DNA of 58,807 nt from Bacillota bacterium (lineage in GTDB: Bacteria > Bacillota > Clostridia > Acetivibrionales > DTU013): NCBI GenBank assembly GCA_023433505.1, contig JAEZCO010000010.1, forward strand, positions 1 to 58,807. Direction: 5' to 3'. A program made the position numbers and the translations under genes. Shown in pieces: positions 27,245 to 37,200 of the stretch; within the stretch, counting starts at the first letter, position 1, and the number at the start of each line of letters is the position of its first letter. The notes under the pieces were generated by a model. It made no database searches. It was not told where the DNA came from and worked only from the letters and a program-made list of their open reading frames with translations.

Positions 27245-29254
27245 ATGATAGAAAATTATACAACAACTGCATATGCACCGTGGTGGAGGATACATCACCT
27301 CACAAGTCCCGAGGCGGTAAGCAGCGCGGTCAAAGGCGGAGACGGCGGGCAAATGAACTGGGCTTTGGCCGTGTCGCCTACGGACCCTCAAAAGCTCCTC
27401 TTCGGGACAGACACGTCGGGAATATGGCGGAGCGACGATGGCGGGGCCACGTGGCTGATAAGCATGGCAGGCTTGAAGACCTTTGGGACGGCGGATATCG
27501 CATATGATCCGGATAACAGCAGTGTGGCCTATGTTGCGGCATGTCTTCACAGTATACCCAGCGAAGTGAATTCAAATGTAGGCGTGTACAAGAGCACCGA
27601 CGGAGGATATACCTGGAACCAGGTTTGCCGGGCGGATTTCCACCGGATTTTCACAAACAAGATTATTCAGTTTGGTGCAGTCAACGTGAAGGGATACAGG
27701 ACGATCTATGTGGGAACCCACGGGAGCGGTCTGCTGAAAAGTGAAGATGCAGGTGAGACATGGGTGAACCTGGGGAGAGTCGGGGATCAGATGCTGGACT
27801 TGTATGCAGAAGGTTCCCTGCTTGCTGAAGTAAGCACCCAGAGCGGCATTATGGTTAGTAACGACGGAGGTCTCACATGGACAGCCAGGAATAATGGGCT
27901 TCCGTCTATAGAGGTTACCAGTCTGGCCGTAAACCCCAATGATACCCGGATGTGGTTTGCTGTCATGGATACGCAGACGGTATATAAATCCACGGACAGA
28001 GGCGAAAGCTGGGCATCTGCAGGCGGACCCTGCGGTGAAACAGGGACTTTCAGGAAGCTTCTTTTCGGCGCATATAATGCCGGCGGCAGCCCGGTGCTGT
28101 ATCTTACCATGCACATGAGCTCATACCAGATGAGATACTCCATGGATCTGGGTGAAACCTGGCATTGGGCGTCCGTAGATACTTCTCTGGCTTTAAGAAA
28201 AAATGATACGGGCTTTTGGCCCGAATGTACCGCAGTCCACCCTACGGAACCATTTACGGTATGGACCGCTCTGGACGGCTGTATATTTATATCCACAAGC
28301 AGGGAAAGTGTCAGTTTGACGCAGTCCGCTTCGGGATTGTCGGGCTGCAGGATCTATAAGATACTTTATGACGGTTCGGGCAATATTACGTATATGGCCG
28401 TTCTTGACCATGGGATCGTGAAAGCGGCTCCCGGGTTCACAGGCAGCTATATTCCGTTTCTTAATCTTGAAAACGTTGTAAGGCATTGCGGACAGGTATC
28501 CTGCCACAGCATCGCGATGGACCCCTGCAATGCCCGGAGGCTTTTGGCAAAGGTGGGGGACTGGGGTTCCGACCTTATCCTCGAGCAAAGCGATGACGCC
28601 GGGCAGACCTGGAGACAGCTGGAAGGCACCGGCGGTGATTTTGGCGGCCTTCTTGAGTACCATCCGCAGGATAACAGCGTCATTTACGCCGGCAAGCTGA
28701 GAAGCACGGACAACGGCTTCACATGGAATACCCTGTCAAAAACAGTTACTGCGGTATCCCCCATCAATGGCGATATTGTATATGCACAAGAGGGGAATAC
28801 AATATACAAATCTGCAGACAGGGGAGATTCATGGGCAGCGCTTGCTCCCGCCGTAAACGGGCAGCAAAGAATCACTGTAGACAGCGCTATGGCAGACAGG
28901 ATATGGGTAGGCACCTCCGACAACGGGATGTACCGGATTGACGGAAATACAGCCGTGCATATCGGCGAGAGGAACGGTCTGGTGCGGAGCATAGGCGGTA
29001 CTCTGTCCGTTTTCCATATTGCACAGGACCCCAACGATCCACAGCATTATGCGGCAGGAGGCTGTGACAATATAAAATTCGGGCAGGGCCCCGGCTTATT
29101 CGAAAGCACGGATGGCGGAGAAACCTGGGAGCTGGTGCCGGATACGCCGGGCATATGCGATATCTGGTCGGTGTCCTTCCATAAAACAAGGACATTTGTT
29201 TATCTTTGCACCTCCAATGGCTTACTGGTATATGATTGGAGCAAACGGACATAG
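27245..29254 (+). CDS. GH74-like beta-propeller lacking a signal peptide and binding modules (propeller copy 2)
   Basis: A 669-aa protein made of the ten-Asp-box propeller alone. The ATG at 27245 follows AGGAGGG and starts exactly where the mature region of the secreted paralogues begins (ENYTTTAYAPWW against EDYTTTSYAPWW). It therefore seems to be a cytoplasmic version. Both putative catalytic Asp residues are kept: Asp56 in FGTDTSGIW and Asp439 in KVGDWG. It ends with the same DWSKR sequence at which the paralogues enter their linkers. Its role is probably to cut imported oligosaccharides; the substrate is unknown. The dehydrogenase gene follows after 80 bases on the same strand. Confidence 0.75.
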   Translation: MIENYTTTAYAPWWRIHHLTSPEAVSSAVKGGDGGQMNWALAVSPTDPQKLLFGTDTSGIWRSDDGGATWLISMAGLKTFGTADIAYDPDNSSVAYVAACLHSIPSEVNSNVGVYKSTDGGYTWNQVCRADFHRIFTNKIIQFGAVNVKGYRTIYVGTHGSGLLKSEDAGETWVNLGRVGDQMLDLYAEGSLLAEVSTQSGIMVSNDGGLTWTARNNGLPSIEVTSLAVNPNDTRMWFAVMDTQTVYKSTDRGESWASAGGPCGETGTFRKLLFGAYNAGGSPVLYLTMHMSSYQMRYSMDLGETWHWASVDTSLALRKNDTGFWPECTAVHPTEPFTVWTALDGCIFISTSRESVSLTQSASGLSGCRIYKILYDGSGNITYMAVLDHGIVKAAPGFTGSYIPFLNLENVVRHCGQVSCHSIAMDPCNARRLLAKVGDWGSDLILEQSDDAGQTWRQLEGTGGDFGGLLEYHPQDNSVIYAGKLRSTDNGFTWNTLSKTVTAVSPINGDIVYAQEGNTIYKSADRGDSWAALAPAVNGQQRITVDSAMADRIWVGTSDNGMYRIDGNTAVHIGERNGLVRSIGGTLSVFHIAQDPNDPQHYAAGGCDNIKFGQGPGLFESTDGGETWELVPDTPGICDIWSVSFHKTRTFVYLCTSNGLLVYDWSKRT

Positions 29255-29334
29255 CGGCATTGGATTAACCTGTTGGAGCAGTTAAAATATTCAGGCTTTG
29301 GAGAGGGATGACGCGGTCATTCCGGGGAGGGCTT

Positions 29335-30336
29335 ATGAAAGCACTTAGATTTACAGGCAAAGGTGGAATGGAACTTTTTGAAAAAGAGAAACCGAAGGCC
29401 AAAGGGGATAAGGTTGTGGTAAAGGTTACATCTTCAGGGATTTGCGGGACGGACATCGAGCTTCTGCTTCCATCCGAAGAGCCTCTTGAAACTGTTCCGG
29501 GGCATGAAGTGACCGGGATCGTGGCTGAAGTGGACAAGGCCAAAAAATTTAAAGTTGGCGACAGGGTAATGGTAAACTGTCATGTGACATGCGGTGTATG
29601 TGAGCACTGCAAAAACGGGGACCAGATATTCTGTCCTGAATTGAAAGCCATTGGGTTTGAGCTTGACGGAGGGAATGCGGAATATGTCCTGGTGCCCGAA
29701 GGAAGCCTGAGGCTTTTGCCGGAGGATATCACCGAAGAACTGGGGGTCATGATCGGAGATGCCCTGGGTACGCCGTATCATGCCGTAAAAAAAGCTGGCG
29801 TCAAGCCGGACGAGTCTGTGGGGATTTTTGGAGTCGGACCCCTGGGCCAGATGGCGGTAATGGTTGCAAAATTCTTTGGCGGGAGGGTTATTGCGGTAGA
29901 TATAAATGATAAAAGGCTTGAGACCTCCAGGGACTTTGGAGCGGAATATGCAATAAATCCCGCCAGGACCGATGTCGTCAGGGAAATCCTGGAGATAACC
30001 GGCGGACGGGGTATCGATAAAGCGATCCAATGCTCGCCTTCTGCCTCGGCATTGAATTCGGCGCTTAATTCACTGAGGTTTAGAGGGAGGCTTGTACAGG
30101 TGGGTGTATGTACCAAAGCCGAAATAAACCCTTTAAAACAGTTGAATGACAGGGAAATTGAAATGGTGGGTTCCAGGAATTTCAACAGCAATGAACTCGA
30201 TGAAATCATTGATTTTGTAAGAAAAAATCCCCGAATAAAAGATGCGATAACACACAGGTTCAGCCTGGACGAGGCAGAATTGGCCTTTCAGACGGCTAAA
30301 AGCGGTGAGAGCATAAAAATACTGATTAAACCCTGA
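29335..30336 (+). CDS. Zinc-dependent medium-chain alcohol/sugar dehydrogenase
   Basis: A 333-aa enzyme of the sorbitol/threonine dehydrogenase type. Catalytic zinc ligands are Cys in SGICGTD and His-Glu in PGHEV. The structural zinc site is the four-Cys set C-x4-C-x2-C-x2-C...C around CHVTCGVCEHCKNGDQIFC. The NAD-binding Rossmann motif is GIFGVGPLGQM. It probably oxidises a hydroxyl of a sugar, polyol or cyclitol. The ATG at 29335 follows GGGGAGGG. It sits 25 bases before a GH36-like enzyme and near a class III aminotransferase, which suggests an oxidation then transamination route; that is inference. Confidence 0.85.
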   Translation: MKALRFTGKGGMELFEKEKPKAKGDKVVVKVTSSGICGTDIELLLPSEEPLETVPGHEVTGIVAEVDKAKKFKVGDRVMVNCHVTCGVCEHCKNGDQIFCPELKAIGFELDGGNAEYVLVPEGSLRLLPEDITEELGVMIGDALGTPYHAVKKAGVKPDESVGIFGVGPLGQMAVMVAKFFGGRVIAVDINDKRLETSRDFGAEYAINPARTDVVREILEITGGRGIDKAIQCSPSASALNSALNSLRFRGRLVQVGVCTKAEINPLKQLNDREIEMVGSRNFNSNELDEIIDFVRKNPRIKDAITHRFSLDEAELAFQTAKSGESIKILIKP

Positions 30337-30361
30337 GTTGGAAACAGGAGGAACAACAGAT

Positions 30362-32488
30362 ATGCTGGAGCAGTTAACCCCGTGGATCATGCTGGAGGAG
30401 GGTACAAAAATCCGGATGATCCTATCAAAAAAAGATGAAAATCAATATTTCTTTGTCGATGACAAGAACAGTGTCCATCTGAAGCTGACAGTCAAGGAAT
30501 GCGGAAAGGTCAGGGCGTTTTTCGCAGATGCAGTCGTGGAACAGGTAAAGGATGGAACCGGCAGCATAGCCAGCCTGAATGCCGAATGTGCCGTTGGTTT
30601 TGATATCGGCTCCGTCGGCGATATCAAGGGGTATATGGCCGATTACCTGGATGTCGAATGGTGGTGCGCACCTTATACCGGTATAGATCTGAAGAAAATA
30701 CCAAAGGATACGCAGGCCTTGCTGTGGGAAAAAAGAGACGGCAGCTTTGGCTATCTGCTTGCCGTCTGTGATGAAAAATATAAATGCACCTTTAATGGCA
30801 GTGAAGACGGGCTGACGGTAAAAGTTTTCACCTGGTATCCGGGCCTCACGGAGTGTAAAACCCTCGCTTTCCTGCTGGCGGAGGGGGAAAATCCCTTCGA
30901 ACTGTCGGAAAAATGTGCGGAGTTCGGGCTGGAGCTCCTGGATACCGGTTACACAACCAGAAAAGAGCGGCGGTATCCCGAAATTTTTGAATATTTGGGC
31001 TGGTGCAGCTGGGACGCGCTGCAGATAAGGGTCAATACCGGAGGGCTTCTTGAAAAATGCGAGGAGTTCAAGCAAAAAGAGATCCCCGTAAGGTGGGCCA
31101 TCATCGACGATATGTGGGCCGAAGTAAAGGGCCTGAATGATGTGTCGATAGAAACGCCGTTTCTGGAGATGTGTGAAATCATGCACAGGAGCAGGCTCTA
31201 TTCCTTTGAAGCCGACAAAGCGCGTTTCCCCGGCGGTTTAAAGGCCTGCATAGAGAAGATAAAGGCAGACTATGGACTCAAGGTGGGCATATGGCACCCC
31301 ACCACAGGCTATTGGAAAGGCATCGATCCTGACGGGCCCATTGCAAAGGAGCACAGGGATTTGCTGGTTGAAACGGAAAACGGGGACCTGGTCCACAGTC
31401 CGGAACTGGACAAGGCTTTCCAGTTTTATAACACCTTTCACTCCTATCTCAAAAAATGTGGTGCAGACTTCGTAAAAATAGATGACCAGAGCTTTTACAG
31501 AAGATTTTTCAAGGGTATGCTGCCTGTGGGCCAGGCGGCAAGGAATCTCCACAGGGCTCTGGAAAGCTCCGTCGGTTCCAATTTTGACGGCCGGATCATC
31601 AACTGCGCCGGCATGTCGGTGGAAAACATGTGGAACAGGCCCAACACTGCAATCGCACGCTGCAGCAACGACTTTTTGCCGGAAAACAGGGAGTGGTTCA
31701 TCAAGCATATTTTAATGTGCAGCTGCAATTCCTTCGTACACGGAAATTTCCAGTGGTGTGACTGGGACATGTGGTGGTCCGACGACGGACAGGCGGTAAA
31801 GAACAGCGTGCTTCGCGCAGTCAGCGGAGGGCCGGTCTATTTGAGCGACAAGATCGGGCGGAGTGTCAAAGAAGTGATTATGCCTCTGATACTGAGCGAC
31901 GGCAGGATCCTGCGGTGCGACCAGCCTGCCGTGCCCACCAGGGATTGCCTCATAGTCGATGCTGAAACGGCTGAAGTGCCTTTCAAAGTATGGAATAGGT
32001 GCAAGGACAGCGGGATTGTTGCGGCATTTAACCTGAACAAGGATAACAGGGCAGTTGCCGGAAGCCTTTCGGCACATGACGTTGAAGGCCTGGAAGGCCA
32101 AAGCTTTGCAGTGTTTGAGTATTTCAGCAGGTCTGTCCGGGTCATCGGCAGGCAGGAGAAGCTGGAATTTGCGCTTGAGAATCAGGATGATTTCAAATTA
32201 TTTATTCTTGTACCCATCATGGACGGCTTTGCCCCCATAGGCCTGATAAATAAATACATATCGCCCGCAGCGATTGCCAATGCCGCTTCCGGGCATGTTG
32301 AGCTTTATGAGGCCGGTCTGTTTGCATTCGTCAGTGAAAAAGAGGTTGAAGCCGTTAGTGTCAACGGAAAGAGCCATGGGTTTGAGAAAAGGGATAGTCT
32401 TTATATCGTGGACTGGGTGGATGAGCAAAAAACAAAAAAAATTGCAACAGTCGTTGTCAAAAGGAAAGGGGAGATTCAAAATGGATGA
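30362..32488 (+). CDS. GH36-like enzyme of the raffinose synthase/Sip1 type (clan GH-D)
   Basis: A 708-aa enzyme without a signal peptide, so cytoplasmic. The pattern EYLGWCSWDAL...VRWAIIDDMW...GLKVGIWHPTTGYW...FVKIDDQSFYRRF is that of the Raffinose_syn/seed-imbibition GH36 subfamily. The Asp in VKIDDQ is the likely nucleophile and a Cys-Ser-Asn-Asp-Phe segment lies near the acid/base. The later HGNFQWCDWDMWWS...AVSGGPVYLSDKIG is also diagnostic. Members hydrolyse or transfer alpha-galactosyl groups. The ATG follows CAGGAGG with 10-base spacing, and the stop overlaps the aminotransferase start by 8 bases, so translation is coupled. Confidence 0.78.
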   Translation: MLEQLTPWIMLEEGTKIRMILSKKDENQYFFVDDKNSVHLKLTVKECGKVRAFFADAVVEQVKDGTGSIASLNAECAVGFDIGSVGDIKGYMADYLDVEWWCAPYTGIDLKKIPKDTQALLWEKRDGSFGYLLAVCDEKYKCTFNGSEDGLTVKVFTWYPGLTECKTLAFLLAEGENPFELSEKCAEFGLELLDTGYTTRKERRYPEIFEYLGWCSWDALQIRVNTGGLLEKCEEFKQKEIPVRWAIIDDMWAEVKGLNDVSIETPFLEMCEIMHRSRLYSFEADKARFPGGLKACIEKIKADYGLKVGIWHPTTGYWKGIDPDGPIAKEHRDLLVETENGDLVHSPELDKAFQFYNTFHSYLKKCGADFVKIDDQSFYRRFFKGMLPVGQAARNLHRALESSVGSNFDGRIINCAGMSVENMWNRPNTAIARCSNDFLPENREWFIKHILMCSCNSFVHGNFQWCDWDMWWSDDGQAVKNSVLRAVSGGPVYLSDKIGRSVKEVIMPLILSDGRILRCDQPAVPTRDCLIVDAETAEVPFKVWNRCKDSGIVAAFNLNKDNRAVAGSLSAHDVEGLEGQSFAVFEYFSRSVRVIGRQEKLEFALENQDDFKLFILVPIMDGFAPIGLINKYISPAAIANAASGHVELYEAGLFAFVSEKEVEAVSVNGKSHGFEKRDSLYIVDWVDEQKTKKIATVVVKRKGEIQNG

Positions 32489-33854
32489 AATGCTGGAAAG
32501 GGTAAATAACCTGACACAGGAGGAAATTGACGAATATTCCAAGTATCTGATGCCAAACCTGAACAAAAGGGACGGGTGGCATATCAAGTCGGGAAAAGGC
32601 GTATGGCTGACGGATATCAACGGTAAGGAGTATCTGGACTTCACCTCCCAGTTCTTTACCAACTATGTGGGCTATGGAAATGAAGAGATTGCCGGTGTCA
32701 TTGCCGATCAGGCAAAAAATATCACCTATGTAGGGCAGTTTACAAACACCAATCTGAGGTTTGCCTTTGCACAGAAGGTAGCTTCCATCGCTCCCAAAAA
32801 CCTTAACCGGATCGCCGTAGCGGTAGGCGGAGGACCGGCGGTTGAGCTGGCTGTGAGGATTGCTTTGAAAAACAGAAAAGACGCAAGGAATGTAATCTGT
32901 CTCTGGGATGCGTATCATGGAAATTCTTTTGAGACTCTGGGAGCCACCTTTGTGACGTCGCTGCATGCAGGGTCGACACTTCCGCCTGCGGAGGGGTTTA
33001 CAAATATTGAAAATGCCACCTGGAATTTCATGTCCCATATCAGCAATAACTATGTGAAAGTCCCCAATGCCTACTGCTACCGATGTCCATTCCGACAGGA
33101 CCCTGAAAACTGCAACCTCATGTGTGCCGAAATGCTCCGGCTGACAATTGAAAAGGGTGTGGTCGGGCCGACAGCGGCAGTCATCGTTGAGCCCATACAG
33201 TCGGGCGGCGGACAGATACCTCTGCCGAAGAAATACCTGCAAAGAGTGCGGGAGATCTGTGATGAATTCGGTGTGATCCTGATCTTCGACGAGGTTCAAA
33301 CCTATGGCAAAACGGGGAAGTTCTTTGCATCGGAGTATTACGGCGTAGAGCCGGACATCATCGTAACAGGGAAGGGGATCGGCGGCGGAATGCCGGTTGC
33401 ATTAATCATTGCCCATGACAGGCTGGAGGTCTTCGAAGGAGGCGCCGAGGACATCAGCACCTATACAAACAACCAGGTGTCCCTGGCAGCGGCGCTGAAA
33501 TCCATCGAAATCATCCAGAGGGACCGTTTGCTGGAAAACTGCACGGAAATCGGCGGATACATCGTTGAAAAGCTGGATGAAATGAGGGGTGAATTTCCTG
33601 AAATCGGCGATATACGGGGCGTTGGCCTGCTGATCGGCGTAGAGCTGGTAAGGGACCCGAAAACGAAGGAGCCTGTTCCCTACGGGACGACGTTGAAAAT
33701 ACTTGAGGCCTGCCGGAGAAAGGGACTTTTGTTCCAGATAGCCAGGGAGAATGTAATCAAGATCAAGCCGGGGATGGTCATTACCAGGGAAGAAGCGGAT
33801 ATCGGACTGAACATTTTCAGAGAGGCCTTCCGGGAGGTACTGCGGAATCCGTAA
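32481..33854 (+). CDS. Class III PLP-dependent aminotransferase
   Basis: A 457-aa fold-type-I aminotransferase. PLP contacts visible are AVGGGPAVELAVR, the Asp in LIFDEVQTYGKTG, and Lys298 in VTGKGIGGGMP, which forms the Schiff base. Class III members act on omega-amino groups or on keto-sugars and cyclitols. An insertion with C-Y-R-C-P...C-N-L-M-C (about residues 197-215) gives four Cys residues that might bind a metal, which is uncommon. The ATG at 32481 overlaps the GH36-like stop. It is the last gene before a terminator-like hairpin. The substrate is not known; an amino or keto sugar is plausible from context. Confidence 0.85.
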   Translation: MDEMLERVNNLTQEEIDEYSKYLMPNLNKRDGWHIKSGKGVWLTDINGKEYLDFTSQFFTNYVGYGNEEIAGVIADQAKNITYVGQFTNTNLRFAFAQKVASIAPKNLNRIAVAVGGGPAVELAVRIALKNRKDARNVICLWDAYHGNSFETLGATFVTSLHAGSTLPPAEGFTNIENATWNFMSHISNNYVKVPNAYCYRCPFRQDPENCNLMCAEMLRLTIEKGVVGPTAAVIVEPIQSGGGQIPLPKKYLQRVREICDEFGVILIFDEVQTYGKTGKFFASEYYGVEPDIIVTGKGIGGGMPVALIIAHDRLEVFEGGAEDISTYTNNQVSLAAALKSIEIIQRDRLLENCTEIGGYIVEKLDEMRGEFPEIGDIRGVGLLIGVELVRDPKTKEPVPYGTTLKILEACRRKGLLFQIARENVIKIKPGMVITREEADIGLNIFREAFREVLRNP

Positions 33855-33879
33855 GCCGTTCCACTCCGGCTGTCATCAA

Positions 33880-33930
33880 TATGAAAACGGTGATGGGATG
33901 GCGATCAGTGATGGCCGCTACCTTTTCATA
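33880..33930 (+). terminator. Hairpin terminator after the aminotransferase
   Basis: TATGAAAA (33880-33887) pairs with TTTTCATA (33923-33930), extended by GGT/ACC, around a GC-rich inner part. It lies 25 bases after the stop. Confidence 0.5.
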
Positions 33931-34020
33931 CTCAGGTGTATTTCATATGCAGCCAGGTATTGGCATAAAAGAAAATCATGGTGTAGGAGAGGCCACTGGC
34001 CGCCTGCCCTGAGGGAATTT

Positions 34021-34055
34021 GATGGCGGTCAGTGATCGCCCTTGTCTTTTTCATA
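34021..34055 (+). terminator. Second terminator-like hairpin in the 33855-34203 gap
   Basis: GGCGG (34024-34028) pairs with TCGCC, followed by CTTGTCTTTTT. The core GATGGCG-TCAGTGAT resembles 33897-33915, so the two look like related copies. The rest of the gap holds a GGCC-ACT-GGCC inverted repeat and an AT-rich stretch (34057-34090) that could hold a promoter for the next gene, but no clear gene. Confidence 0.4.
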
Positions 34056-34203
34056 TTTGTATATGCGTACAATTAACGGTTTTATATTATTTTTCCAACG
34101 GAAGGAGGGAGGATGTATAGGAAAATCCAGCAGCGGAACGAAGTTTCCCGGGTAGGTGACAGTGTTGTTTTCAAGGCAATTTAATTTTTAGGAGGTTTTA
34201 ATA

Positions 34204-37200
34204 ATGCGAAAGTCTTTTTTACCGGTCATGTTGATTCTTTCATTGATCTTATCTGCGATTATACCGGTCGGCATTACGGCAGACAGCTCCATCGAAGATT
34301 ATACGACAACCTCGTATGCACCCTGGTGGTCACAATACCACATTACCAGTCCCGAGGAAGTAAACGCTCCCGTTAAGGGAGGAGAAGGAGGGCAAATGAA
34401 CTGGGCCCTGGCAGTGTCACCCACCAATCCGCAAAAGCTTTTGTACGGCACGGATACGTCAGGCATCTGGAGAAGCGATGACGGCGGAGCCACGTGGACA
34501 ATAAGCTCTAACGGATTGAAAACCTACGGGACGGTGGACATCGCATACGACCCGGACAACAGCAATGTAGCGTATGTTGCGGCATCCCTGCACAGCGTAC
34601 CCAGCACGGTAAATGCGAATGTGGGAATCTACAAGACGACGGATGGGGGCTATACCTGGACCCAGGTTGTCCAGGCCGATTTCCATAGGATTTTTACCAA
34701 CAAGATTATCAAGTTCGGTTCGGTTAATGCCCAGGGAAAAAGGACAATTTATGTCGGCACCCATGGAAGCGGGCTTCTGAAGAGTGAAGACGCCGGCGCT
34801 ACTTGGACGAATCTGGGCCGTGCGGGAGACCAGATGCTGGACCTGTATGTAAACGGCTCCACCATTGTGGAAGCAAGCACTCAGAGCGGCGTAATGGTAA
34901 GCACCAACGGAGGTTCTACCTGGGCGGCAAGGAATAGCGGATTGCCCAGTGCGAACGTTACCAGCATCGCGGTAAGTCCAAATGACCCTCAGATGTGGTT
35001 TGCCGTTCTGGATACCCAGACGGTATATAAATCCACCAACGCCGGAGCCAGCTGGACATCCACAGGAGGTCCCACCGGTGTGACCGGTACCTTTAGAAAG
35101 CTTCTGTTCGGCGCATACAACCCCAGCGGGAACCCGATTCTATACCTTACGCTGAACATGAATTCCTATCAGCTGCAATACAGCAAGGACCTGGGTGCAA
35201 CGTGGAATTCCGCGGCAGTAGACACTTCGCTTGCCATAAGGAAGACCGATACGGGCTACTGGCCCGAATGCACCACCGTCCATCCTACCGACCCCTATAC
35301 CGTATGGACGGCATTGGACGGCTGCATATTTAAATCCACAGGCACAAGCAATATAAGCTTAACGCAAAGCACTTCCGGAATCTCCGGCTACAGGATCAAT
35401 AAAATACTTTATGACGCCGCGGGCAATATTACATACATGGCCGTTCTCGACCACGGAATTGTAAAAGCCGCTCCGGGATATACCGGCAAGTATGTTCCTT
35501 TTGTCAATCTGGGGAATGTCCTGAGGTATAACGGCCAGGTATCCTGCCACAGCGTTGTGGTTGACCCGTCCAACAGCCAGCGGGTACTTGCTAAAGTAGG
35601 CGACTGGGGAGCAAGTCTGATCATCGAGCAAAGCACCGACGGAGGACAGACCTGGACCGCTCTCAGCGGCACCGGCGCCGGCGGCAGTCTTCTGGAGTAC
35701 CATCCCCAGAACAATCAGGTCATTTATGGCGGAAAAGTCAGAAGCATCAATAACGGCTCTACATGGACCACCCTGTCAAAGACCATTACGGCGGTTTCTC
35801 CCATAAATGGCGATATCGTTTATGCTCAAGAGGGAAGTACGATATATAAATCTACAAATAGAGGCGATACATGGACGGCCCTTACCCCTGCCATAAACGG
35901 CCAGCAAAGAATCACTGTGGACAGGGCTGTAGCGGACAGGATATGGGTAGGTACATTCAACAGCGGCATATACAGGATTGACGGCAACACAGCCACCCAT
36001 ATCGACGAGAGCAACGGTCTGGTAAGAAGTATAAACAACAATCTGTGCATTTTCCATATTGCCCAGGACCCCAACAATTCTCAGCACTATGTAGCCGGAG
36101 GCTGTGACAATACGTCATTCGGGCCTAGTCCGGGATTGTTTGAAAGTACTGATGGCGGTACAACCTGGGCGTTGGTACCCAATACACCCGGCGTAAGTGA
36201 TATTTGGTCGGTGTCGTTCCACAAGACGCTGCCTCTTGTATACCTGTGCACATCCAATGGCTTATTGGTATATGATTGGAGCAAGCGCGGCACCTATACG
36301 CCGACTCCCACCCCAAGCCCCACTCCGACGCCAACCCCAACTCCTACTCCTACTCCCACTGCTACCACTACACCGGCAGGGAATTATTATTTCTATGATG
36401 ATGCGCTTAATGCCGATCTTACCGGTTATTCGGGCAGTTGCACCACCAATTACAATTTCACCGCCACGGTCAAGAACGGAGCAAAGTCCATCTCCAACCA
36501 GATCACCGGTACCTGGGGCTACATGTATTTCACCAAAAGCTCGGGCACACTGAGTACCTCCGGTTACAGCGGAGTTAAATTCTGGGTCTACGGAGCCGGC
36601 AGCAGCAAAAACTGGCAGGTCCAGATAAAGCCTACCTCCGGCGGTGCCTTTGGTACGGCAAAAGCCTTTACGACCACCAACGGAGCCTGGACTGAAATCA
36701 CCGCAACCTGGGCGGAGCTTGGCAATCCGGCCTCCATCTACCAGATCATCTTTCAGGATGTAAGCGGGACTACAGGCGGTACGGCATACTTTGACGACAT
36801 AAGGATGTATTCGACGGGTTCGACGCCTACGCCAACACCAACATCTACACCAACACCGACACCTACGCCGACTCCAACCCCAACTCCGACCCCGACGCAA
36901 ACCCCCCAGGGCTATTATTTCTATAATGATGCGTTGAACGCTGATTTTGCAGGATATTCGGCCGACTGTACCACCAACTACAACTTCACCGGTACTGTTA
37001 AGAACGGGACAAAGGCTGTTTCCAACCAGATCAACGCCAACTGGGGATACATGCTGTTCACTAAAAACTCAGGCGCCTTGAGTACTTCCGGCTACAGCGG
37101 TATTAAATTCTGGGTCTACGGAGCCGGCAGCAGCAAAAACTGGCAGGTCCAGGTAAAGCCTACTTCCGGCGGTGCCTTTGGTACGGCAAAAGCCTTTACG

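Noticed and set aside
24355..29252. Many long antisense open frames opposite the propeller genes, for example 28887-29252 and 25147-25620
   Set aside because: They mirror the codon pattern of the plus-strand propellers, lack ribosome binding sites and encode low-complexity or unlikely proteins.
30425..31186. 253-codon minus-strand frame opposite the Sip1-like gene
   Set aside because: The plus-strand gene is clearly coding with conserved GH-D motifs; the antisense frame has no recognisable domain or ribosome site.
34090..34203. Riboswitch (cyclic-di-GMP type) in the purine-rich leader of propeller copy 3
   Set aside because: The conserved core sequences and helices of that class are not present.
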